Positions 8,919 through 16,520 of a DNA stretch of 64,000 nt are shown piece after piece. The stretch's first letter is position 1, and the number at the start of each line of letters is the position of its first letter. Source of the DNA: Methanosphaera sp. GTDB taxonomy: Archaea > Methanobacteriota > Methanobacteria > Methanobacteriales > Methanobacteriaceae. Location of the stretch: the NCBI RefSeq assembly GCF_016282985.1, contig NZ_JAEELZ010000087.1, positions 1 to 64,000 of the forward strand, in the 5' to 3' direction. Made by a program: the position numbers and the translations under genes. Under the pieces are notes generated by a model. It had not been told where the DNA came from. It saw only the letters and a list, made by a program, of their open reading frames with translations, and did not search any database.

Positions 8919-11468
8919 ATGGTTTTAACAGAGTTATTAGCACCAGCCGGCTCTTATGACATATTAGTTGTAGCTATAAATGCAGGAGCTGATGCTGTAT
9001 ATATTGCTGGTCAAAGATATGGTGCAAGAGCATTTGCTCAAAATTTTACATCAGAGGAAATTGAACAGGCAGTAAATTATGCTCATTTAAATGGAGCTTC
9101 AGTTCATGTTACTGTAAATACACTTTTTAATAGTAAAGAAATTCTTGAAGTTTTAAAATATATCCAATATTTATATAGAACGGGTGTAGATGCTGTGATA
9201 GTTCAAGATATTGGATTAATCTACTTAATAAATAAGTTTATTCCAGAAATGGAAGTCCATTCTTCTACACAAATGACTTTACGAGATTACAATAGTATTC
9301 TCTGGGCTCATGATGAAGGAATTAAAAGAGTAATTCTTCCACGTGAAATGAGCATAGATGAAATAAAGAATATTTCTACCCGTTTAGAAAAAGAAAATAT
9401 TAAAATGGATTTAGAGGTATTCGGTCATGGTTCACTTTGTTATTGTATTTCTGGTGATTGTTATATGTCTTCATTTATATCAGGAAGAAGTGCTAACAGA
9501 GGTGCTTGTGCACAACCATGTAGATCCATGTATAAATTAAGATATCACAACCACAGTATAAGTAACGGTTGTTTAATTTCAACTCATGATTTAGCTACAT
9601 ATAAAAATGTTAAAGCAATATCAGATGCCGGTATAATTTCATTAAAAATCGAAGGAAGGTTGAAATCAGAGGATTATGTTGCAACTGTTGTTAATGCTTA
9701 CAGAACAATGATTGATCATATGAATGATGAAGACAATTCCGATAGAATTATGCAATTAGAAGAAGATCTGAACCTAATATTCAATAGATATTATACTAAT
9801 GGATATATTTTAAATGATAATCCAGGACAAGTAATGGGTCGGGAAAGTTCTTTTCATCAAGGATTATATTTAGGAAAAATTATTTCAATTGATAATGAAG
9901 ATGTTATTATTGAATTTGAAAATAAAAATCACCCAATATTAGAAAAAGGTGATGGAATAGGATTTAAACACAATAATCACATTAGAGGAATCTATTTAGA
10001 TAAAATTGTTGAACAAACTGAAGAGTTTATCCACATACAAACAACCAGAGATATCAGAGTAGGTTCGGAAGTTTATATTAGTTATTCAAAAAGGTTACAT
10101 GACAAACAAAAACAGTTCCAAAAAGAAATTATAAAACCACATATACCATTATCTATGGACATTACACCAAATAAAAAACGAAGCTTGACTTTAAATGTCA
10201 GTTTTAAAATAGGTAATGATGTTATCAGCTTTGGATATAAATCAGAACGAAAATTTGATGAAGCTATTAATAAACCCCTTGATGAAGAAACTATAATTAA
10301 TCAAATGAAAAAAAGTGGAAATACCCCATTCATAGTTGAAAATGTTAAAGTGACTAACTTACCAGACAATGTATTTATGCCTATTGGTAAACTTAATAAT
10401 ATAAGAAGAAAAGTTTTAGATATTGCTTCTGAAAAACTCTTAGAGTATTACGTACCTAACCCTAATGAAGCAGGTAGTATACGTAAAAATATTAAAAAAT
10501 ATATCAAGGATTATAAAAATACAAAGAGTAATGTTAAAAAATCAGATTATGTATCACTTAATGTATATGTAGACAACTTGGAATTATTAACTATTGCCAA
10601 TAGAAATGCAATAGACAGAATTTATTTCGATGCATCATATCTGTATGATAATAAAGAAGATTATTTCAAAAACATTGAAGAATTAATAAGAAAAGCTTAC
10701 ACTATTGCCATCGATAAAGAACTAGTTTGGGTACTTTCTGCATTTACCTCCGATGAAGACTTAGATAAAATTGTAAAAATTAACAACAATTTATTAAAAG
10801 ACAACATTAAAGTCTCAATAATGGGTGATTCTCCATCATTAACTAGAACTTTCCCTGATAATGATATTTATGGTGCACATAACTTGAATATTTGGAATGA
10901 ATATAGTGTAGCAATGCTGGATAAAAATAACTTCAAATCAACCACAATATCTAGTGAATTATCACGTGATGAAATTAAAGAATTAGTACAAAAATCCAAA
11001 AGATTCAATACACAATTAGAATTAATAGTTCAAGGTAATCAAGAAATAATGGTTTCTAAAGATAATTTTTCAAATCTTAATGAAGGTTTCGATCTTGATA
11101 TTGAAACTGAAGAATATGTAGTTCTTGAAGATAAAAATAATAAAGCAAAATATAAAATATACTTTGATTATAACAACCAAAGTCATTTCTTTAATAATGA
11201 TATGTTATGTTTAATTGATGAAATAGATGAATTAAAAGAAATGGGAATCGAAAGCATAACAATAGACGGAAGATTCACAAAAGATACTTATTTATCCAAA
11301 ATAATTAATTTATACATCCAAAGATTACGTGAAAAAAATCCAAAAAAGAAATATTCAGAAAATGTTGATAGTATCTCGTATTCCAAATTAAATAAAGGAA
11401 ATTATGTTAATGAAAGAGTACTTGAAGATTTAAATAGTCAAAGAAAAAGAAAAAGAAAAAGAAGTTAA
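8919..11468 (+). CDS. Peptidase U32 family protein with long C-terminal (DUF3656-like) region
   Basis: The 849-residue protein begins with the U32 signature LLAPAGSYD and AGADAVYIAGQRYGAR. The catalytic-core motif runs from GHGSLCYCISGDCYMSS to RSANRGACAQPCR, with Cys 174, 181, 197 and 201 suited to bind an iron-sulfur cluster, then IEGRLKSEDYVATVV. Characterised U32 relatives modify tRNA (TrhP/RlhA) or act in ubiquinone hydroxylation (UbiU/V) rather than degrade collagen. The long C-terminal half fits the DUF3656-containing, RlhA-like arrangement, suggesting an RNA base hydroxylation role; this is inference. The extreme C-terminus is a run of Lys/Arg (KRKRKRKRS), which could contact RNA. Confidence 0.85.
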   Translation: MVLTELLAPAGSYDILVVAINAGADAVYIAGQRYGARAFAQNFTSEEIEQAVNYAHLNGASVHVTVNTLFNSKEILEVLKYIQYLYRTGVDAVIVQDIGLIYLINKFIPEMEVHSSTQMTLRDYNSILWAHDEGIKRVILPREMSIDEIKNISTRLEKENIKMDLEVFGHGSLCYCISGDCYMSSFISGRSANRGACAQPCRSMYKLRYHNHSISNGCLISTHDLATYKNVKAISDAGIISLKIEGRLKSEDYVATVVNAYRTMIDHMNDEDNSDRIMQLEEDLNLIFNRYYTNGYILNDNPGQVMGRESSFHQGLYLGKIISIDNEDVIIEFENKNHPILEKGDGIGFKHNNHIRGIYLDKIVEQTEEFIHIQTTRDIRVGSEVYISYSKRLHDKQKQFQKEIIKPHIPLSMDITPNKKRSLTLNVSFKIGNDVISFGYKSERKFDEAINKPLDEETIINQMKKSGNTPFIVENVKVTNLPDNVFMPIGKLNNIRRKVLDIASEKLLEYYVPNPNEAGSIRKNIKKYIKDYKNTKSNVKKSDYVSLNVYVDNLELLTIANRNAIDRIYFDASYLYDNKEDYFKNIEELIRKAYTIAIDKELVWVLSAFTSDEDLDKIVKINNNLLKDNIKVSIMGDSPSLTRTFPDNDIYGAHNLNIWNEYSVAMLDKNNFKSTTISSELSRDEIKELVQKSKRFNTQLELIVQGNQEIMVSKDNFSNLNEGFDLDIETEEYVVLEDKNNKAKYKIYFDYNNQSHFFNNDMLCLIDEIDELKEMGIESITIDGRFTKDTYLSKIINLYIQRLREKNPKKKYSENVDSISYSKLNKGNYVNERVLEDLNSQRKRKRKRS

Positions 11469-11469
11469 C

Positions 11470-11913
11470 TTAAACATGTTTATATAATAAAATAATATTT
11501 TTCTTTTTATAATCTAATTTTTTATTTATTTTACAAAAATCAAAACCATTTTTTAAAAAAAACATACTTGAATCCACAAAAGAATTAGCTACAATATATT
11601 CAATCTTGTAAAGATAATTATGTCTTACAGTAAAAAGAATATCATTTAAAACATAAGTGGCAATTGATTTATTTCTACATTCTTCAAAAACATATAAACA
11701 AAGTAATTCAATCAGATTATTATTTATATTTAAAGAAAAAAATCCTACTAACTTATTATTATACATAATAAAATAATTTATGGTTTTTTTTGAAAAAAAC
11801 TTTTTATATTCTTCTTGATTTAATATCGTTTCAAATTTCTTTTTCTGAAAAGTATTTAATTGAATGTTATCTATAGAAAACTTCTGATAATAATATTTTT
11901 TAATAAAATTCAT
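11470..11913 (-). CDS. GNAT family N-acetyltransferase
   Basis: The 147-residue protein has a GNAT layout: central strands NKLVGFFSLNINNNLIELLCLYVFEECRNKSIATYVLNDI, in which the acetyl-CoA pyrophosphate loop (usually Q/RxxGxG/A) is replaced by ECRNKSIA. The region EYIVANSFVDSSMFFLKNGF matches the motif-B 'A...FYeknGF' element. The loop lacks the usual glycine, so activity is not assured. The substrate is unknown. It ends two bases from the U32 gene on the opposite strand. Confidence 0.65.
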   Translation of the reverse strand: MNFIKKYYYQKFSIDNIQLNTFQKKKFETILNQEEYKKFFSKKTINYFIMYNNKLVGFFSLNINNNLIELLCLYVFEECRNKSIATYVLNDILFTVRHNYLYKIEYIVANSFVDSSMFFLKNGFDFCKINKKLDYKKKNIILLYKHV

Positions 11914-12087
11914 GACCTTTATGATAATGTTTAAATATTTATCAATTTCTCCTATTTTTTAATAAATAATTATACATATAATAAAACATAATATAAATAA
12001 TTTACTAAAAATATAAACAATTTTAATCCCATTAACTATAAAAAAGATTAAACACATAATTATACTTACTATTAAAGATGTGATAAT

Positions 12088-12948
12088 ATGTCTGAAAATA
12101 ATGAAACCAACAATTACAAAGACAACATAACAAGCTATGATTTTTTAGATTTAAGTTATGATTCTATTTCCGGTCTAACCTATGGAAAAAAATTAGGTGG
12201 AAAAAGAGGAATTAGTTTCGAAACTAACCCTGAAAAATACCAACAACTTATAGAAAAATCTAAATCAGATAAGAAACTAGCAAAACATAAAATTATAAAT
12301 CAAAACCCATTGAATATAAAAATTAACAAAATGAACAAAGAACAATTTGATTTCACAGTATGTATAGATACAACTTCCGGTTTAAACGGTATTGATGAAA
12401 CAAAAATATTATTAGAAAAATCATTACGTTTAAGTAAAAAATTTGTATACATTTCCCAAGTAAATTTTGATTCAGATGTTGTATTATTTAAAAAAGGATT
12501 TAAAACAAATTATTCTGATTGGTCTAGAAAAATAAATCATTTAACCAGTAACATCTTTTTCAACATATTATTTGATTTTTATAAACGAGGTTTTATAGAA
12601 GATTTTCTGATTTATTATACAATCCCTATTAAAAATTCCAAAGATCCAATCATACATCCTTTAAACAGTCCCAAAAACCAACCAAACTTTAATGAAGAAT
12701 CACATCCTAGTAAAAATGAAAATATAAAATTTAAAAACATATACAGAAATATCAACGTATTAATTACAAAAAATGGATATAAAAAAATTGATGATATTTT
12801 AGAATCTACTAAAAAAGATAACCATATCCTATATGATTCAAGAACAGGAATTTACGATGATTCAACAGAAAAATTTAAAGATAAAACCAATTTTAAAAGC
12901 GAAAGCATTATTGGAAAAGTAAATAAATACTTAAACTCAGACATTTAA
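12088..12948 (+). CDS. Methyltransferase-like protein with degenerate SAM motif
   Basis: The 286-residue protein has no firm family match. Residues about 18-55 (YDFLDLSYDSISGLTYGKKL, then GGKRGISFETNPE) sit where a class I methyltransferase has its first strand, glycine loop and acidic second strand, and FDFTVCIDTTSGLNGIDETK with SLRLSKKFVYIS looks like the later strands. The usual DxGxGxG is DLSYDSISG here, so binding of S-adenosylmethionine is doubtful. The C-terminus is hydrophilic and Lys/Asn-rich. It starts at ATG 12088 behind GTGATAAT. It stands alone between the GNAT gene and purA. Confidence 0.45.
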   Translation: MSENNETNNYKDNITSYDFLDLSYDSISGLTYGKKLGGKRGISFETNPEKYQQLIEKSKSDKKLAKHKIINQNPLNIKINKMNKEQFDFTVCIDTTSGLNGIDETKILLEKSLRLSKKFVYISQVNFDSDVVLFKKGFKTNYSDWSRKINHLTSNIFFNILFDFYKRGFIEDFLIYYTIPIKNSKDPIIHPLNSPKNQPNFNEESHPSKNENIKFKNIYRNINVLITKNGYKKIDDILESTKKDNHILYDSRTGIYDDSTEKFKDKTNFKSESIIGKVNKYLNSDI

Positions 12949-13062
12949 CTAAAAAAATGTTTTTAACAAAATATAAATGATAATAAAATGTTTAAAAAAT
13001 ATTTTTAAAAAATTATAGAAAAGTTTTTATTTAATCTTTTAAATAAATATTAAAGTAAAGAC

Positions 13063-13072
13063 CTTATATAAT
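13063..13072 (+). promoter_or_regulatory. TATA box candidate for purA
   Basis: CTTATATAAT lies about 75 bases before the purA ATG, and is also the left arm of a small inverted repeat CTTATA/TATAAG (13063-13079). Predicted transcription start is near 13095, giving a leader of about 50 bases with the AAAGGAGAT ribosome binding site at 13126-13133. Confidence 0.45.
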
Positions 13073-13143
13073 TTATAAGATTCAAAAAATATGAGATTAT
13101 TTTAAATAAACTAAATATTATTTTAAAGGAGATATGATTTTAT

Positions 13144-14169
13144 ATGACATGTACCATTTTAGTCGGTGGACAGTGGGGAGACGAAGGTAAAGGAAAATGT
13201 ATTACTTATTTTTGTACAAAAGATAAACCAGACATCATTGCAAGAGCAGGTGTTGGTCCAAATGCAGGACATTCAGTAGAATGTGATGGTGAAAAATATG
13301 GTTTACGTTTAACTCCTTCAGGTTTCTTCAATACCGATGCAAGATTATTGATTGGTGCTGGTGTACTAGTTAATCCAGATGTTTTCAAACATGAATTAGA
13401 ATACCTAAATAAATATTCTGTTGAAGGTAGAACATTCCTGGATGCTAACTGTGCTATAATCACTGACAAACATACACAAGCAGATAAAGATTCTTCTTAT
13501 CTATCAAAAAAAATAGGAACTACAGGAAGTGGATGTGGTCCTGCAAATGCAGATCGTATAAATAGAACTATAGATTATGCAAAAGACATTCCTGAACTTG
13601 AAAAATACATCACAGATGTTCCTAGTGAAGTTAACAAAGCAATTGATGAAGGGAAAGATGTATTTGTTGAAGGTTCACAAGGATTTGGATTATCATTATA
13701 CTACGGTACATATCCTTTCGTAACAAGTAAAGATACTTGTGCAAGTACTGCTGCAGCAGATGTAGGTATTGGTCCAACAAAAGTTGATGAAGTAATTGTG
13801 ATTTTTAAAGCTTATGTAACCAGAGTAGGTGAAGGACCATTCCCAACAGAAATATCACCTGAAGAAGCAGAACAAATGGGTATTGAAGAATATGGAGTAG
13901 TTACAGGTCGTAAAAGAAGAGTTGGCTTATTTGATAAAGAATTTGCAAAACGTTCTTGTATGATCAATGGTGCTACACAAATTGCTTTAACCTGCATAGA
14001 CAGATTATACCCAGAATGTGCAAAAGTAAACAAATACGAAGATTTATCTCAAGAAGCTAAAGACTACATTGAAGACATAGAAAAAGATGTTGGTGTTCCA
14101 ATTACCATCATATCAACAGGACCTGATCTTGCAGATACAATCGATTTAAGAGACGAAAAATTAAATTAG
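13144..14169 (+). CDS. purA: Adenylosuccinate synthetase (short archaeal form)
   Basis: The enzyme joins IMP and aspartate using GTP to give adenylosuccinate, the first step from IMP to AMP. Seen in the 341-residue product: the P-loop-like [11 protein letters not shown] (residues 8-18), [19 protein letters not shown], the IMP/GTP contact region [29 protein letters not shown] and [10 protein letters not shown]. Bacterial and eukaryotic enzymes are about 430 residues; the roughly 90-residue shorter form is typical of methanogens. The AAAGGAGAT site supports ATG 13144; an ATG at 13134 is out of frame. Confidence 0.95.
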   Translation: MTCTILVGGQWGDEGKGKCITYFCTKDKPDIIARAGVGPNAGHSVECDGEKYGLRLTPSGFFNTDARLLIGAGVLVNPDVFKHELEYLNKYSVEGRTFLDANCAIITDKHTQADKDSSYLSKKIGTTGSGCGPANADRINRTIDYAKDIPELEKYITDVPSEVNKAIDEGKDVFVEGSQGFGLSLYYGTYPFVTSKDTCASTAAADVGIGPTKVDEVIVIFKAYVTRVGEGPFPTEISPEEAEQMGIEEYGVVTGRKRRVGLFDKEFAKRSCMINGATQIALTCIDRLYPECAKVNKYEDLSQEAKDYIEDIEKDVGVPITIISTGPDLADTIDLRDEKLN

Positions 14170-14215
14170 TTCCTCGACTAAAATGTAGGGTTATTGCCCG
14201 TATGGATATACTTTT

Positions 14216-14251
14216 AGTGTAAAAAGTATTACACTTTTAGTATATTTTTTT
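14216..14251 (+). terminator. Hairpin plus oligo-T after purA
   Basis: AGTGTAA (14216-14222) and TTACACT (14229-14235) pair around a 6-base loop, followed by a seven-T run at 14245-14251. It lies between the convergent purA and the RelE/YafQ-like toxin gene. It also marks the point where gene content changes from host to minus-strand accessory genes. Confidence 0.5.
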
Positions 14252-14293
14252 AAATGAAAAAACAAAGATTATAAAAAAAGTGGAGAAAAAAAA

Positions 14294-14563
14294 TTATTTA
14301 TATGCTTCATCATGATGAGCATAACGAACAAAATCAACAGTCTTACTATCCAAATAAACTTTAAAAATCAGCACAAAAGAATCATTAACATGAACACGAC
14401 AATATCCCTGCAAAGGTTTTTTTAAAGGTTTATAATGTGTAGGATTATATTCCAAGATAGTGGCTATTTCTTCTATTTTCTTTTTAAGATTTTCTTGAGA
14501 CTTTTTATCCTTAATATTCTTAGTATCCTCTAAAAAACCTTCCTTAAATGTTGTTTTATACAT
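14294..14563 (-). CDS. RelE/YafQ-type mRNA interferase toxin
   Basis: The 89-residue product matches the RelE superfamily layout: MYKTTFKEGFLEDTKNI, a helical pair with LKKKIEEIATILEYNP, the loop YKPLKKPLQGYCRVHVNDSFVLIF, and a C-terminal strand VDFVRYAHHDEAYK. RelE/ParE toxins of this shape cut mRNA on the ribosome or poison gyrase; the C-terminal His pair recalls YafQ. It lies 9 bases downstream of its likely antitoxin gene in the same direction. Confidence 0.75.
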   Translation of the reverse strand: MYKTTFKEGFLEDTKNIKDKKSQENLKKKIEEIATILEYNPTHYKPLKKPLQGYCRVHVNDSFVLIFKVYLDSKTVDFVRYAHHDEAYK

Positions 14564-14572
14564 GATATCAAT

Positions 14573-14779
14573 TTATTCAAATAATTGATCCAAATCCTTA
14601 AGTTCAATGGATTTTTCATTTTCTCGTGCCAATACACTATCAACAAATTTATCATTAAAATCTCTTTCAGTTACTTTAGAAAAAAGATTATGGATAGTTT
14701 TTTTAGCCATGATGACCCCATAATCATAAGGTAACTCCTTATTTTCAAAAAGAGAAACCTCATTATACAAACTTTTCAT
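14573..14779 (-). CDS. Antitoxin partner of the RelE/YafQ-type toxin
   Basis: The start is set at ATG 14779 because a GAGGGGGAT ribosome binding site lies just upstream of it; the ATG 18 bases earlier has none. The 68-residue product (MKSLYNEVSLFENKELPYDY...) is acidic toward the C-terminus and has a central helical region. Its identity as antitoxin rests on its size, its position directly before the toxin gene, and its acidic tail; the family is not recognised with certainty. Confidence 0.6.
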   Translation of the reverse strand: MKSLYNEVSLFENKELPYDYGVIMAKKTIHNLFSKVTERDFNDKFVDSVLARENEKSIELKDLDQLFE

Positions 14780-14798
14780 ATTATCCCCCTCAATCATA

Positions 14799-15998
14799 TT
14801 ATTTATTGAAAAATTGTGGATTTAATTCTGGTTTGAAATAATGTTTTCTTTTTGTCCATACAAATCCATCATTTTTTGTTATAATGGCAACATCAATATC
14901 GCCACCAACAGTTTCTATACCATCTTGTACTTTTCTTTTTAAAGAAGTTACATTTATTAAAGATTCTGCCAAATTACTTAACTCCTCTTTAGGTAAACTA
15001 GTAATATAATCCAAAATTTGATTTCGATTATTAAATTTTATACCCGAAACCATATCATCAAAACCTGTAACAAGAATATTTTCTTGTTTACGCACCATAC
15101 TCATTACTCTATCCAATTCATCAATAATTTCAGGAGGTATAATATCATCCTCATGTATTATATTAATTAAAGCAGCATGATATCTTCTAAACATATCTAA
15201 AAAATATGTTTTTAAATGATATTCAGTATGTTCATCAATACCGTTTAAAAATGATTCAATAACATCAGTCTGAGCAAGAGGTAAAAATATTACCCTTTTT
15301 TTTCCAATAGAATCTTCTTCAAGAACTTCTAGCGTAAATTTATCCTCATACAAATATTTAACATGGAATAAAGTGAAAGAGGGTAATAATTTATCCTGAT
15401 CAAAACCTACAATGGCAACTCCTGTAAAAGGAGCATTAATCATTACCTCAATGAACAAATTTTTTAAGATTGTGTTAAATAATAATTTTTTCTCTTCTTC
15501 TAAAAATGTTGGAGAAATCATATCAATTTGATTATTTAAATAATTTAATAACTCTTCAGAAAAGATATGAGTATATTCTTCAAAAATATTCAATTCTTTA
15601 TTATTTTTCATCCATTCATCCAAAGTATCTTCATTAAAATTGGAGATATCACCATTTATTTTCCTAATAAAAATATCTATTTTATCTTTTAATGTATGTT
15701 TAATTAAAAAGTTCTTTTTAGTTTCTGTTTCTAAATATTCTCTAAATTTTTCTCGAAATTCTGTTACAGTATTTACATTTTCATCAATAATTTTTGTTCT
15801 AAAATGTTTAATTATTGTTTCATAAGGAATTCCTAAAAATTCAGAATTATTAAAAATCATTATTCCCATAGGAGGATTATTAGAAAGCATGAATAACTTA
15901 TTAACTCCTTCATAAGTTTTATTGTTATTTACAGTTACTACACTATCTGCTGCCATTGCTATTGCACTTGGTGTCATAATCAATATTTCGGATGTCAT
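14799..15998 (-). CDS. Proteasome-like Ntn-hydrolase, 399 residues
   Basis: The product begins M-TSEILIMTPSAIAMAADSVV. If the initiator Met is removed, as expected before Thr, the new N-terminus is Thr1, the Asp of AMAADS is residue 17, and the Lys of EGVNKLF is residue 33. These are exactly the catalytic Thr1, Asp17 and Lys33 of proteasome beta subunits and HslV. The NPPMGIMIFNNSEFLGI segment fits the next strand and turn. Known beta subunits are about 210 residues, so the C-terminal half is an extra domain, partly helical and acidic. The gene has an AAGGA site before the ATG and lies between the toxin-antitoxin pair and the viral genes. The substrate is unknown. Confidence 0.65.
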   Translation of the reverse strand: MTSEILIMTPSAIAMAADSVVTVNNNKTYEGVNKLFMLSNNPPMGIMIFNNSEFLGIPYETIIKHFRTKIIDENVNTVTEFREKFREYLETETKKNFLIKHTLKDKIDIFIRKINGDISNFNEDTLDEWMKNNKELNIFEEYTHIFSEELLNYLNNQIDMISPTFLEEEKKLLFNTILKNLFIEVMINAPFTGVAIVGFDQDKLLPSFTLFHVKYLYEDKFTLEVLEEDSIGKKRVIFLPLAQTDVIESFLNGIDEHTEYHLKTYFLDMFRRYHAALINIIHEDDIIPPEIIDELDRVMSMVRKQENILVTGFDDMVSGIKFNNRNQILDYITSLPKEELSNLAESLINVTSLKRKVQDGIETVGGDIDVAIITKNDGFVWTKRKHYFKPELNPQFFNK

Positions 15999-16151
15999 GA
16001 TTATTTTCCTTAAAATTTATTATATTTTTAATTTTCCTCTTTTTAATAATATTTTATTATTTTGAGTATTTATCTTTTATAGTCATACCAATTACGATAA
16101 AAAGTATTACTACACTTACAAAAAAAATATAACTGATGAAAAACCAAATCA

Positions 16152-16469
16152 TCAGTAATAAAAAATACCCTTCCACTGAGGAAACTTCTGAAGTAACCAT
16201 TCAGTATACTCATTAGGAGACATAAAATGATCATGTCTCCACATCCTATTGTATTTTAAATTATATGTAGACCATGGTTCTTGAGCAAGTAAATTCTGTG
16301 CTTCCTCAGAAAGAGAGTCGTTTCTACCAAGAGCATATGTGTAAAAATTAATAAGCTTATACAAATTAACCTCTTCAGGATGTTTCTTTAGATAATCAAT
16401 AATCTCTCTTAAATAATCCCTATGCAATCGAATACTTTTTTCAGAATATCTTGGATGAAACTTTACCAT
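16152..16469 (-). CDS. Small unknown protein downstream of the MuF-ART gene; candidate immunity protein
   Basis: The 105-residue protein (starts MVKFHPRYSEKSIRLHRDYL) is not recognised. It is mostly helical by composition, rich in Trp/Tyr and charged residues, with no signal peptide or membrane segment. It has a strong GAGGGGTAACT ribosome binding site and follows the MuF-ART gene by 51 bases in the same direction. That is the position expected of an immunity gene for a toxin C-terminus, but this is inference from context only. Confidence 0.5.
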   Translation of the reverse strand: MVKFHPRYSEKSIRLHRDYLREIIDYLKKHPEEVNLYKLINFYTYALGRNDSLSEEAQNLLAQEPWSTYNLKYNRMWRHDHFMSPNEYTEWLLQKFPQWKGIFYY

Positions 16470-16520
16470 AGTTACCCCTCTATAATAATATATTGATAAT
16501 TAATTAATATATAACTTATG

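Noticed and set aside
14170-14293. tRNA or clear attachment site at the purA end of the provirus
   Set aside because: No tRNA-like fold or intact direct repeat can be shown, since the other provirus end is outside the window.
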